A stretch of 64,000 nt of DNA from VRUE01 sp963704545 (GCA_963704545.1 OY969915.1:248001-312000), one strand, 5' to 3'. Positions 24,950 through 33,391 are shown, counted from the stretch's first letter. Notes: generated from the sequence alone by a model not told the origin. Program-made: numbers and translations.

Positions 24950-25219
24950 ATGAACGAGACCGTGGGCATACGCGAGTTGAAGAACGACATCAGCCGGATC
25001 ATCGAGCGGGTGGAGAAAGGCGAGGCGATCACCGTCACCCGGCGCGGCAAGCCGGTGGCGACAATCGTCTCCTCGACTATCTCACCAGGCCTGGCGAGGC
25101 TGATCGCCAACGGAACGGTTCGGCCGGGCAACGGCAAGCGCCGCCCTCGGAAACCGGGGGTGAAGCTCCGCGGACCCGGTCCGACAGCCGCGGACTACGT
25201 CTCCGAAGGCCGTCGCTGA
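24950..25219 (+). CDS. Antitoxin, Phd/YefM (VapB) family
   Basis: An 89-residue protein beginning with the Phd/YefM fold: VGIRELKNDISRIIERVEKG and ITVTRRGKPVATIV, the DNA-binding dimer part. The C-terminal half is basic and Pro/Gly-rich and would neutralise the toxin. It is followed with overlap by a PIN-domain toxin. Autoregulation through the repeat operator at its promoter is the usual mode for this family. Confidence 0.88.
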   Translation: MNETVGIRELKNDISRIIERVEKGEAITVTRRGKPVATIVSSTISPGLARLIANGTVRPGNGKRRPRKPGVKLRGPGPTAADYVSEGRR

Positions 25220-25644
25220 GCCTCTACCTCGATACGAGCGCGCTGGTCAAGCTGCTCGTCGACGAGCCGGACAGCGACCTCGCCAACCAGGCCTACGACG
25301 ACTTTCCAGCGGCCTCGACGAATGCCATCGCCCGCATCGAGGCGACATCGGCCCTGGCCAGGATGCGAAAGGGTGGTCGGCTGTCGGGCCAGGCACACCG
25401 AACGGCGCTTGACGACCTGGACGACCTCTGGCGTGAACTGCAGGTCCATGCCGTGACCGACACACTGATCGAGGCGGCCACCCGCGCCGCCACTGAGCAC
25501 GCGCTGCGCGCCTACGACAGCCTCCACCTTGCGACCATTGCGACCTTCGGAGACGCGGAACAGGTAACGGTCGCCTGCTGGGATCGCGAGCTGCGGGAGG
25601 CGGTAGGCGAGTTCGGGTTCGCCCTGATCCCGGAACGCCTTTGA
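25216..25644 (+). CDS. vapC: VapC-type PIN-domain ribonuclease toxin
   Basis: PIN-domain RNase, about 142 residues, expected to cleave RNA when freed from its antitoxin. Catalytic acidic residues are visible: Asp in LYLDTSALVKLLVDEPDS, Glu in ARIEATSALAR, Asp in LRAYDSLHLATI and Asp in CWDRELREAV. There is no ATG, GTG or TTG at the right place; a CTG at 25216, overlapping the antitoxin TGA, gives the expected N-terminus (SLYLDTSALV). The start is thus unusual, which may keep toxin translation low. Confidence 0.85.
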   Translation: MSLYLDTSALVKLLVDEPDSDLANQAYDDFPAASTNAIARIEATSALARMRKGGRLSGQAHRTALDDLDDLWRELQVHAVTDTLIEAATRAATEHALRAYDSLHLATIATFGDAEQVTVACWDRELREAVGEFGFALIPERL

Positions 25645-25667
25645 AGCGACGCTCAGAGGTCGCCGGA

Positions 25668-25721
25668 CAAGGACGCAGGGAGCCCGAACAGCAGCGCTAT
25701 TCGGGCGACTGAGGACGCAGC
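25668..25721 (-). repeat. Palindromic repeat family B, copy 1
   Basis: CAAGGACGCAGGGAG, then an inner stem (CCCGAACAG / CTATTCGGGC, loop CAGCG), then GAGGACGC. The second copy at 41761-41814 has the same layout with a paired change in the stem (GCCGAATAG / CTATTCGGCC). This copy overlaps the end of the flippase-like gene and encodes its last seven residues and stop. Confidence 0.88.
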
Positions 25722-26695
25722 ATGGCGGCATCTGAGGCCGCCTCGTCCTGGGCCTGTTTGATCAGCCCCCGCCAGTCCGTGGTCCTGAACACCAGCAGGA
25801 TCGCCGCGAAGCCGAGCACGACCGACCAGGCGGCCATCGCGATCTGGGTGCCGACCGAGTAGGAGAGGACGGCGGTACGGGAAGGTCCGTGCAGGGTCGC
25901 CACAAGCAGCGCCTGCTGGGCACCGGCGCCGCCGGGCGTGAAGGGGACGACGTTGGCGATCGCCTGCACGCTCATCACCAGCATCACGCTGCCGACCGAG
26001 CCACCGATGTTGAACGCCTCGAGGAAGAACCAGAAGGCGGCGAAGCGACAGAGCCAGCCGAGGCCCTGCCAGGCAGCGACCTCACGCAGGTAGCGGCGCG
26101 GCTGGCGCAGGATCGCGAGCCCCTGTTTGACCCGGTCCCAGAAGCGCCGCACGCGGTGGGCGAGGAGGTAGATGCCGATCGCGATCGCCGCCAGCAGCAC
26201 GCCGGTGACGATCAGGAACGTCTTCGGGTGGTCCGCCCAGAAGGAGATCTCGAAGGCGGGCAGGTTCGGGATTCGGGGCAGGGGCGGCAAGAGGCCCTGG
26301 GAGATCGCGTAGAGGAGCACCAGCACCCCGACCGTGGTGTCGAAGACGGTCTGGACGAGGAAGGAGGAGGTGACCGCGGGATAGGAGGAGTGCGGGATCT
26401 GGCGCTTGACAAGGAAGACTTTGGTGACGTCGCCGGCGTGGGCGGGGACGATCGCGTTGATCCCCGCCCCGGCGAGATAGGCGGCGCTCAGGTGCGTGAA
26501 GGAGATCCGCTCGCCCGGGTAGGCGGCTCGCAGGACGTTGCGCCACGCCCAGGCGCGACAGAGCTGCATCGCGAGCAGGAAGCCGAGCGCGATCGCGAAC
26601 GGCGCCCAGTCGATCTCGGAGAGATGGCGGAAGAACGCCGAGGCGGCGTTGAAGAAGGAGTTGAAGCTCGATGCGAGATCGGCGTGGGGCATCAC
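25697..26695 (-). CDS. Lysylphosphatidylglycerol synthase-type membrane (flippase-like) protein
   Basis: A 332-residue integral membrane protein of the UPF0104/AglD/YbhN type, about eight helices. Typical segments are HLSAAYLAGAGINAIVPAHAG followed by DVTKVFLVKRQIP, and VIPFTPGGAGAQQALLV-like NVVPFTPGGAGAQ near the end. The family moves or modifies lipids in the membrane; the substrate is unknown. The last residues (LRPQSPE) are encoded by a family B repeat. Divergent from the sulfotransferase with 18 bp between starts. Confidence 0.85.
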   Translation of the reverse strand: MMPHADLASSFNSFFNAASAFFRHLSEIDWAPFAIALGFLLAMQLCRAWAWRNVLRAAYPGERISFTHLSAAYLAGAGINAIVPAHAGDVTKVFLVKRQIPHSSYPAVTSSFLVQTVFDTTVGVLVLLYAISQGLLPPLPRIPNLPAFEISFWADHPKTFLIVTGVLLAAIAIGIYLLAHRVRRFWDRVKQGLAILRQPRRYLREVAAWQGLGWLCRFAAFWFFLEAFNIGGSVGSVMLVMSVQAIANVVPFTPGGAGAQQALLVATLHGPSRTAVLSYSVGTQIAMAAWSVVLGFAAILLVFRTTDWRGLIKQAQDEAASDAAMLRPQSPE

Positions 26696-26713
26696 GGCTA
26701 CACTAGCCCGCTC

Positions 26714-27703
26714 GTGTCAGAGGCCGAGACGCAGATCCCAGCCCCCCGGGCTCCCCGCGACCCCGCCGACGATGCGATGTGCGCGCGAGCGCGCGAGCGC
26801 TACACGGCCGACCGCAAGAGCCGCCTCCGCCGCCGGCGCAAGCGCCATGCCGAGCTGCCCAACCTGATCATCATCGGCGGGCTCAAGTGCGGCACGACGA
26901 GCATCCACCATTACCTCGGCCTGCACCCCGAAATCCAGATGTCCAAGCCGAAGGAGCTCAACTTCTTCGCCCGGGAGCTGAACTGGGACCTCGGCCTCGA
27001 CTGGTACGCGAGCCGCTTCGACAACCGCTTCAAGGTGCGCGGCGAGTCCTCCCCGCACTACACGAACCTGCCCCGCTTCGAGGGCGTCCCGGCGCGGATC
27101 AGGGAGCACTGCCCCGACGCCCGCCTGCTCTACATGGTGCGCGACCCGATCAAGCGCATCCTCTCGCACTGGGTGCACGCGACCGGCGCGGGCTATGAGA
27201 CCGGCGACCTCGTCGAGGTCCTCTCCAACCCCGACTCCTCCTACATGAACCGCTCCAAGTACTGGATGCAGCTGCAGCCCTACTTGGAGCTGTTCGACCG
27301 CGAGCAGATCGAGATCATCACCCAGGAGGAGCTGCAGACCGAACGCGAGGAGACGATGCGCAGGGCGTTCGCCTTCGCCGGCGTCGACGAAGGCTTCACC
27401 TCCGAGCAGTTCGACCGCGAGTGGGAGAAGTCGAGCGCCAAGCAGGGCGACAAATACCAGTTCATGGAGAAGCTGATCAAGCTGCCGGGCTTCCGCTCCT
27501 TCGACCGCAACTTCGACCGCCTGCCCGAGTCGATGCGCTGGATCGTCGAGAAGGTCGTCCACGACCCCGAGAAGCCGCCCGCGCCGAAGCCGGAGCTCCC
27601 CGACGACCTCCTCGAGACGATCCGCGGCCGCTTCGGCACCGACGTCGCCGAGCTGCAGCGCTTCGCCGGTCGCGAGTTCGCCGGCTGGCACGAGTACTCC
27701 TGA
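26714..27703 (+). CDS. Sulfotransferase family protein
   Basis: A 329-residue PAPS-dependent sulfotransferase. The 5'-phosphosulfate loop is IIGGLKCGTTSIHHYLGLHP and the 3'-phosphate motif is YMVRDPIKRILSHW. GTG at 26714 gives a short disordered, basic N-terminus (residues 1-50) before the domain. It would transfer sulfate to an unknown acceptor, perhaps a glycan or lipid given the flippase-like neighbour; that link is only positional. Confidence 0.9.
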   Translation: MSEAETQIPAPRAPRDPADDAMCARARERYTADRKSRLRRRRKRHAELPNLIIIGGLKCGTTSIHHYLGLHPEIQMSKPKELNFFARELNWDLGLDWYASRFDNRFKVRGESSPHYTNLPRFEGVPARIREHCPDARLLYMVRDPIKRILSHWVHATGAGYETGDLVEVLSNPDSSYMNRSKYWMQLQPYLELFDREQIEIITQEELQTEREETMRRAFAFAGVDEGFTSEQFDREWEKSSAKQGDKYQFMEKLIKLPGFRSFDRNFDRLPESMRWIVEKVVHDPEKPPAPKPELPDDLLETIRGRFGTDVAELQRFAGREFAGWHEYS

Positions 27704-27712
27704 CCCTCCCTG

Positions 27713-27757
27713 TGCGGTCGCATTTTCCGCCGCATAGCGGAGGGAACTACGACCGCA
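27713..27757. repeat. Palindrome between sulfotransferase and reductase genes
   Basis: Arms TGCGGTCG (27713-27720) and CGACCGCA (27750-27757), with an inner stem TTTTCCGC / GCGGAGGGAA around CGCATA. It begins 9 bp after the sulfotransferase stop and could act as a terminator or mRNA stabiliser. The loop CATAGCG recalls the nuoH-nuoI palindrome. Confidence 0.65.
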
Positions 27758-27774
27758 TCACTAGGCTCCCGGCC

Positions 27775-28512
27775 ATGCGGCGCCTGATCCCGAATCCCGG
27801 TGAGACCACGGTCGAGGAGCAGCTCGACTCCTACCGCCCCTGGGAGCAGCCGCTCGAGGAGCGGCCGTTCGTGGCGACGAACTTCGTGGTGACGGTCGAC
27901 GGGCGGGCGACGATCGGCGGTCGGTCGGGGCCGATCGGCTCCGACGCCGACACGGAGATGCTGGCTCGCCTGCGCACGCGCTTCGACGCCTTGATGATTG
28001 GAGCAGGGACGATGCGGGTAGAGCGTTATGGCAGGGCGGTCGCAAGTCAGGGTCAGCGCGAGCGCCGTGAGCGTTTGGGTCTTCCGCATGACCCGCTGAT
28101 GGTGATTGTCAGCGGCCGCCTTGATCTCCCCTGGGATGCGCCCCTCTTCGCCGATGGAGGGGGTCGCGTCCTGGTTTTCACCGCGTCGGAAGCGGAACCA
28201 CCGGAGACGACGACCAGCCTGCGCGTCGTCCGCCATGAGGGCGAGGTGGATCTCGCCGCCGCCCTGTGTTACCTGCGCGAGGAGCGTGGCATCCGCGCCC
28301 TGCTCTGCGAGGGCGGTCCCCACCTGCACGGCCAGCTCTGGGCCGCCGGCCTGGTAGACGAGCTCTTCCTCACCACGGCGCCGCGGATGACCGGCGGCGC
28401 CGAGGCACCCCGCATCCTCGAGGGCCAGCCCTTGCCGCAGGCGACGGAGCTGGAGCTCGCCTGGCTGCTCGAGCACGACGGCGAGCTCTTCGCCCGCTAC
28501 CGCCGCGGTTAG
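27775..28512 (+). CDS. RibD C-terminal / dihydrofolate-reductase-fold reductase
   Basis: A 245-residue stand-alone RibD_C domain protein: FVATNFVVTVDGRATIGGRS at the start, DALMIGAGTMRVERYG, then LCEGGPHLHGQL and DELFLTTAPRMTGG. In riboflavin synthesis this domain reduces the ribosylamino-pyrimidine with NADPH; a lone domain outside a rib cluster may act on another substrate. ATG at 27775. Followed by the acyl-CoA dehydrogenase gene after 52 bp. Confidence 0.85.
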   Translation: MRRLIPNPGETTVEEQLDSYRPWEQPLEERPFVATNFVVTVDGRATIGGRSGPIGSDADTEMLARLRTRFDALMIGAGTMRVERYGRAVASQGQRERRERLGLPHDPLMVIVSGRLDLPWDAPLFADGGGRVLVFTASEAEPPETTTSLRVVRHEGEVDLAAALCYLREERGIRALLCEGGPHLHGQLWAAGLVDELFLTTAPRMTGGAEAPRILEGQPLPQATELELAWLLEHDGELFARYRRG

Positions 28513-28564
28513 GTCTCCGCCGGTACCGTTCGGGGCGACCAGCCCCGAGGAGAGGACCCAGTCG

Positions 28565-29827
28565 ATGGACTTCACGCCGAGCCCCCAGGTCGAGACGCTG
28601 CGCGAGCGCATCCTCGACTTCATGGACGAGCACATCTACCCGCAGGAGCGGGAGATCATGGAGGCGCTCGACGCCGAGGTGAAACCGGGGACCGCCTACC
28701 CGAAGATCCTGGTCGAGATCCGCGAGCGAGCGAAGACGGATGGGCTCTGGAACCTCTTCATGCCCGACGAGCGCTTCGGCCCCGGGCTGACCAACTGGGA
28801 GTACGGGCTGCTCTGCGAGGAGATGGGGCGCAGCCCGGCGGCGGCGCCGATGGCCTTCAACTGCTCCGCCCCGGACACCGGCAACATGGAGATCCTCGCC
28901 GAGCACGGCAGCGACGAGCAGAAGGAGCGCTGGCTGGAGCCGCTGCTGGAGGGACGGATCCGCTCCTGCTTCTCGATGACCGAGCCCGAGGTCTCCGGCT
29001 CGGACCCGACGCTGCTGCAGGCGCGCGCCGTGCTCGACGGCGACGAGTGGGTGATCGACGGCCACAAGTGGTTCACCTCGGGCGCGGTCGGCGCCGACCT
29101 GGCGATAGCGATGGTGGTAACCGACCCCGAGGCCAACCCCTACGCGCGCGCCTCGATGATCTGCGTGCCGATCGACAACCCGGGCTTCAACCTGGTCCGG
29201 CCGATCCCGGTGATGGGCCACGACAAGGGGCCGGGCCACTGCGAGATCCGCTACGAAGAATGCCGGGTGCCCAAGGCCAACCTGCTCGGCGGCCAGGGGA
29301 TGGGCTTCGTCGTCGCCCAGGACCGGCTCGGCCCCGGCCGCATCCACCACTGCATGCGGGCGATCGGCACGGCGGAGAGGGCGCTGGAGATGATGTGCAA
29401 TCGCGCCAACGAGCGCCAGGCCTTCGGCGGCCCGCTGGGCGAGAAGCAGTTCGTCCAGGAGGCGATCGCCGCCTCGCGGATGGAGATCGACCAGGCTCGC
29501 CTGCTCACCCTCTACGCCGCCTGGAAGATGGACACCGAGGGCAAGCGAGCCGCCCGCCAGTCGATCTCGGCGATCAAGATCATTGCCGCCAACATCGTCA
29601 TGAACGTCCTCGACCGCGCGATCCAGGTCCACGGCTCCCTGGGCATGACCGACGACACCCCTCTCGCCGCGCTCTGGCGCTTCAGCCGCATGCTGCGCCT
29701 GGCCGACGGTCCCGACGAGGTCCACAAGATGGTCCTCGCCCGCCGCGAGCTCAATCGCTGGGGAAAACGCGCCGAAGCCGAGGCAGCGGGAGAGCTGGAC
29801 CCGAAGCACGCGAGGCGGGCGATCTGA
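28565..29827 (+). CDS. Acyl-CoA dehydrogenase (ACAD10/11-like)
   Basis: A 420-residue FAD enzyme oxidising an acyl-CoA. Visible: CFSMTEPEVSGSDPTLLQAR (FAD/substrate loop), VIDGHKWFTSGA, DRLGPGRIHHCMRAIG, and the C-terminal AIQVHGSLGMTDDTPLA with DGPDEVHKMVLARREL. The long N-terminus (IYPQEREIMEALDAE) and these motifs are closest to the ACAD10/11 group. GAGGAGAGG precedes the ATG. A phosphotransferase of the type fused to ACAD10/11 in animals lies 2.5 kb away at 32327. A terminator hairpin follows. Confidence 0.9.
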   Translation: MDFTPSPQVETLRERILDFMDEHIYPQEREIMEALDAEVKPGTAYPKILVEIRERAKTDGLWNLFMPDERFGPGLTNWEYGLLCEEMGRSPAAAPMAFNCSAPDTGNMEILAEHGSDEQKERWLEPLLEGRIRSCFSMTEPEVSGSDPTLLQARAVLDGDEWVIDGHKWFTSGAVGADLAIAMVVTDPEANPYARASMICVPIDNPGFNLVRPIPVMGHDKGPGHCEIRYEECRVPKANLLGGQGMGFVVAQDRLGPGRIHHCMRAIGTAERALEMMCNRANERQAFGGPLGEKQFVQEAIAASRMEIDQARLLTLYAAWKMDTEGKRAARQSISAIKIIAANIVMNVLDRAIQVHGSLGMTDDTPLAALWRFSRMLRLADGPDEVHKMVLARRELNRWGKRAEAEAAGELDPKHARRAI

Positions 29828-29853
29828 GCGCTCCTTCTCGATTGGATACGACA

Positions 29854-29879
29854 AGAGGGCGGCCATATGGCCGCCCTCT
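29854..29879. terminator. Bidirectional terminator hairpin
   Basis: AGAGGGCGGCCATATGGCCG continues to a perfect 26-bp palindrome between the acyl-CoA dehydrogenase stop and the convergent secreted-protein gene. It can end transcription from both sides. The CATATG centre is shared with the hairpin at 31481-31508. Confidence 0.75.
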
Positions 29880-29912
29880 CTCGAAACGACCCCGCAAGGG
29901 GCAGAGAATTCG

Positions 29913-30602
29913 TCAGGAGGTCTGGAGGATGTACCCACTCCAGCGACACTGGCCGGCATCTTTGCTGGCCCATGACTCGACTGTCCCAGCCCAAGACCTG
30001 CCACTCGGCGCCTGGGCGTTGAACTGGTCGTCGTAGCCATCTGAGTTCTGGGCGACGCCGCTGCTGCTCGCGCCAGGATCCTCGATCGTGCGTTCCGACT
30101 CGGGCGTAGCCGGTCCGATATCGCCGTCACTGTCGTCGTCTCCGCCAAATGCGGTGTGATCCTCGGTGGTGGCAAAGATGACGTTGGCCTCGAGACTGAC
30201 TCCGTCGATTTGGCACTGGCCGATCAGCGAAAATGGGCCATAGGTGACCAGCGTCTTGGTCTCGCCACTGTTCGCGGTGACGATCCCGAATGGGACGAAC
30301 TTCTGAAAGTTGGCTGCGTTCTGCGCGCTGGCCGCACTGGGGACCTCTCCAAGTGTCGACTCCTTGACCTTGGTGCCGGTCACCGCGTCATTTTTGATTT
30401 TCGCCTCGGTGACCGCGTTCTTCTTGATCTTCGCCGCGGTCACGGCGTTCTTCTTGAGCTTGGCGGTCGTGACCGAGTTGCTCTTGAGTTCGTTGCTGCC
30501 GATCTTCTTCGCGGCGACAGCGGTGGCGCCGCCGAGGACGAGGAAGACGGCCATCGACGACATCACGTTCGCGTACGTGAGTCGCTTGCGGAGCTTCGTC
30601 AA
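29913..30602 (-). CDS. Secreted paralogue 3 of the RLTYANV / NAVT-KIK repeat family
   Basis: A 229-residue exported protein from a TTG start with AAGGAGAG upstream. The signal peptide contains RLTYANVMSSMAVFLVLGGA and ends near VAA. Next come about five short repeats of the form NAVTxAKIKKN (residues 35-85), then LGEVPSAASAQNAANFQKF, and a C-terminal domain (about 100-229) with two Cys, probably a beta sandwich. This family is strongly expanded in Thermoleophilia from what I recall; its function is unknown. The mature C-terminal domain differs between the three paralogues here. Confidence 0.82.
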   Translation of the reverse strand: MTKLRKRLTYANVMSSMAVFLVLGGATAVAAKKIGSNELKSNSVTTAKLKKNAVTAAKIKKNAVTEAKIKNDAVTGTKVKESTLGEVPSAASAQNAANFQKFVPFGIVTANSGETKTLVTYGPFSLIGQCQIDGVSLEANVIFATTEDHTAFGGDDDSDGDIGPATPESERTIEDPGASSSGVAQNSDGYDDQFNAQAPSGRSWAGTVESWASKDAGQCRWSGYILQTS

Positions 30603-30678
30603 GGTTCTCTCCTTGCTATTGACTGAACGGGGCTCGACCAGGCTTCGCTGCGCCGTGATCGAATCCTCCTCCCGAGCG

Positions 30679-31386
30679 CTATTTGGCTCGGGTGACGGCG
30701 ATCGCCACCGAGACGGTCGAGTCTTCGGTGCAATCGGCGTCGCCCAGCAGCTCGAGCGAGATGTCCTGCCTGACTCCGGGACTCGTCATGCCAAGAGGCG
30801 CAGTGGCACCGGTCAGCGGCCGCAGCCCGCTGGGGTCCTCCGGCGTCGGTTCGCCGGCACTGACGACGAGAAAGCCTTCAGTCATTTCGAACGCATCCCC
30901 GTTGACATAGGGCCTGACTTCAGGCGCGCAGGGTTCGGCCCCGGTCGCGGCGAGATCGTTCCCCCTCACCTCGACGCTGAGAAAGTCGACCACGCCCGCC
31001 TGAGGCGTGAAGCTGGTCGTCCCGGTGAGCGGGATCGTCTCGATCGTCAGGCCGTCAGCCGCAACCGGCCCGCCGCTCGCGGTCGCGATCACGTTCGTGC
31101 CCGCCGCGATCTTGCTCAAGTCGACAGCCTCGGATGCGATCTTCACCCCGCTTACAGAGCCGTCCTTGATCTTCACGGCCGTCACCGCGTTCTTCTTGAT
31201 CTTGCGATTGGTCACCGCGTTCGCCTTGATCTTCAGCGTGGTAACGGCGTTGGCCTTCAGCTGCCTCGGGCCGACGCTGTGCCTGGGCACCTTCGCCGCG
31301 ATCGCCGTGGCGCCGCCGATGACGAGGACCAAGGCAAGAGTCGATACCACGTTGGCGTACGTGAGCCGGTCGCGCATCTGCTTCAC
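30679..31386 (-). CDS. Secreted paralogue 2 of the RLTYANV / NAVT-KIK repeat family
   Basis: A 235-residue exported protein. The GTG at 31386 is preceded by AGGAGG; longer frames upstream are rejected. Signal region RLTYANVVSTLALVLVIGGA, then repeats ANAVTTLKIKANAVTNRKIK and further KIKDGS units (residues 35-80), then a different C-terminal domain with several Cys (EPCAPEVR; GDADCTEDS). The shared N-terminal half with distinct C-terminal halves suggests a common surface-attachment or display part. Lies between two family members on the same strand. Confidence 0.82.
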   Translation of the reverse strand: MKQMRDRLTYANVVSTLALVLVIGGATAIAAKVPRHSVGPRQLKANAVTTLKIKANAVTNRKIKKNAVTAVKIKDGSVSGVKIASEAVDLSKIAAGTNVIATASGGPVAADGLTIETIPLTGTTSFTPQAGVVDFLSVEVRGNDLAATGAEPCAPEVRPYVNGDAFEMTEGFLVVSAGEPTPEDPSGLRPLTGATAPLGMTSPGVRQDISLELLGDADCTEDSTVSVAIAVTRAK

Positions 31387-31480
31387 GGAACCTCCTTGGC
31401 GGCTAGGGAGCGAGCGAGCCTCTAAGGATGGCATTCTCGTCCCGCGGCTCACCCTCGACGCTTGTAGGGCGTATAAAAGA

Positions 31481-31508
31481 AGAAGGCCGGGCATATGCCC
31501 GGCCTTCT
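31481..31508 (-). terminator. Rho-independent terminator of paralogue 1
   Basis: On the minus strand a perfect 28-bp palindrome centred on GGGCATATGCCC is followed by TTCTTTTATACG. It lies between the stop of the 31538-32212 gene and the start of the next paralogue, so the three genes are probably separate transcripts. Confidence 0.85.
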
Positions 31509-31537
31509 CTTTGCAAAGCGCGTAGCGAACTGGGTCG

Positions 31538-32212
31538 CTAGCCGATCGCGTGACCGCTGATCGAGCAGTCGGTGTCGAAGCCGGAGAAAGCTCCTTCCTC
31601 GACCTCGAACGTAGCCGTCACAACCGTGCCCCCAGGCTGGGCGTAGGTGAGGGTGCCCTGCACCGAGTCGAATTCGTCTTCGATCACATCGAAGGTGTCG
31701 CCGAGCTCGAATTGGTCGTTCTCGGAGTAGATCGCTACGTCCCCGCCGGTGGTGCCCCCGGCATGGATCAGCGAGTTGTCGACCGACGTCGTGGCCGTCA
31801 GCTGCGGGAAGCCACTTTCGCAACCCGCGGTGAGGGTGAGGCCGTTGAGCGAGAGGATCGTCGTCGTGGCGGTTGTTTCGTTGCTCGCGTAGAAGAACTT
31901 GCGAATGGTGCTGCCGGCGACGGTGTTTGCGTTGCCAGCATTGTTCGCGTTGTCGGCGTTGGCCGCGCTGGGCACCTGGCCAAGCGTCGACTCGTCCAGC
32001 TTGGCGCCTGTCACGGCCCCGTTCTTGATCTTGGCCGTCGTCACCGCGTTGTTCTTGATTTTCGCGGTGGTGACTGCGTTCTTCTTCAGCTGCTTGGAGC
32101 CGACGGTGTTCTTGCCAAGTGCGGCGAATGCCGTGGCGCCGCCGAGGACGAGGAAGACGGCCATCGACGACATCACGTTCGCGTACGTGAGTCGCTTGCG
32201 AATCTGCTTCAC
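31538..32212 (-). CDS. Secreted paralogue 1 of the RLTYANV / NAVT-KIK repeat family
   Basis: A 224-residue exported protein from GTG 32212 (CAAGGAGAT upstream). Signal region RLTYANVMSSMAVFLVLGGA, identical over 20 residues to paralogue 3, then KKNAVTTAKIKNNAVTTAKI repeats, LGQVPSAANADNANNAGNAN linker, and a C-terminal beta-rich domain (about 105-224) with two Cys (GCESG; DCSISG). The nucleotide sequence over the signal region is also nearly identical to paralogue 3, pointing to recent duplication or gene conversion of that part. Confidence 0.83.
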   Translation of the reverse strand: MKQIRKRLTYANVMSSMAVFLVLGGATAFAALGKNTVGSKQLKKNAVTTAKIKNNAVTTAKIKNGAVTGAKLDESTLGQVPSAANADNANNAGNANTVAGSTIRKFFYASNETTATTTILSLNGLTLTAGCESGFPQLTATTSVDNSLIHAGGTTGGDVAIYSENDQFELGDTFDVIEDEFDSVQGTLTYAQPGGTVVTATFEVEEGAFSGFDTDCSISGHAIG

Positions 32213-32326
32213 GGGATCTCCTTGAGTCGAGAGGTGCATGCGGAGCCGGATCGGCTCCCTGGCTTTGCTCTAAACGACCCTTTCAGGTCGGCTGCGAGGA
32301 TGTCAAGCGCTCTGGACGGGCTGCGC

Positions 32327-33391
32327 TCAACTGCGCCGCTCGGCCTCGTCCGCTGCCTCGGCCAGGCGCTCGACCAAGCGGGCGAACTCTTCTATGCCGG
32401 GGTCGACCTTGCCGTACTGGCCTGCCGCGTAGCGAGCGTAGACGCCCTCGAGGATGATCGCCAGCTTCCAGTAGCCGAGGGCGACGAAGAAGTCGAGCTG
32501 GGCGAGGTCGCGGCCGGAGCGCTCGGCGTAGCGGGCCTTGAGCTCCTCGCGGCCGGGAAAGCCCGGCGCCAGGCTCGCCGGCTGGCCGAGGGCGACCAGC
32601 TCGTCGCCCGGCTCGGGCCAGTAGACCATCAGCAGACCGACGTCGGCGAGCGGGTCGCCGAGAGTGCAGAGCTCCCAGTCGACGACCGCGGCGACCTCGC
32701 CGCTCGGCGCCAGGATCATGTTGTCGAGCCGGTAGTCGCCGTGGACGATCGTTGCCGGTCCCTGCTCGGGTATCCGCGCCGCGAGCCGCTCGTGAACGGC
32801 GTCGACCGCATCCAGCTCGCGCGTCTTCGACTTCTCCCACTGGCCGTGCCAGCGGTGCAGCTGGCGGGCGACGTAGTCCTCCTTGCGGCCCAGGTCGCCC
32901 AGCCCCACCGCGTCGGGGTCGACGGCGTGGATCTCGACCAGCGTGTCGACGACGCGCTCGCCGATCGCCCGACGGTCGGCCTCCTCGGGGAAGGCGCTGG
33001 CCTCGGCCAGGCCGCGCAGAATCGGCCCCTCGACGAACTCCATCACGTAGAACGGTGCGCCGTTGACGCTCTCGTCCTCGCAGAGGCCGGCGACCGGCGG
33101 CACCGGCACTGCGCTCGGCGCCAGGGCCGAGACGACCCTGTGCTCGCGAGCCATGTCGTGGGCCGAGCCGAGGCGCTTGCCCAGCGGCGGCCGCCGCAGC
33201 GCCCAGCGGCCAGCGGCGGCGTCGCGCACGCCGTAGGTCAGGTTCGAGTGGCCACCGGAGATGCGCTCGAAGGAGAGCGGCAGCTGCACGCCCGGAACGT
33301 GCTCGGCGAACCAGGCTTCGACCCCGCCCCGGTCGATGCCCTGCGGGGCCTCGGCGGTACCGTCGGCCGTGCCTGTAGCCTCGTCGCCCAT
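32327..33391 (-). CDS. APH-type phosphotransferase (ACAD10/11 kinase-domain-like)
   Basis: A 354-residue protein kinase-like fold enzyme. Motifs: ISGGHSNLTYGV (nucleotide loop), the catalytic IVHGDYRLDNMIL with Asp and Asn, and VVDWELCTLGDPLADVGLL (metal-binding Asp). The GHSNLTY and WELCTLGDPLADVG segments are those of the phosphotransferase domain fused to acyl-CoA dehydrogenase in animal ACAD10/11, where it phosphorylates hydroxyacyl-CoA. It is likely to work with the ACAD at 28565. ATG 33391 overlaps the divergent histidine kinase start region. Confidence 0.87.
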   Translation of the reverse strand: MGDEATGTADGTAEAPQGIDRGGVEAWFAEHVPGVQLPLSFERISGGHSNLTYGVRDAAAGRWALRRPPLGKRLGSAHDMAREHRVVSALAPSAVPVPPVAGLCEDESVNGAPFYVMEFVEGPILRGLAEASAFPEEADRRAIGERVVDTLVEIHAVDPDAVGLGDLGRKEDYVARQLHRWHGQWEKSKTRELDAVDAVHERLAARIPEQGPATIVHGDYRLDNMILAPSGEVAAVVDWELCTLGDPLADVGLLMVYWPEPGDELVALGQPASLAPGFPGREELKARYAERSGRDLAQLDFFVALGYWKLAIILEGVYARYAAGQYGKVDPGIEEFARLVERLAEAADEAERRS

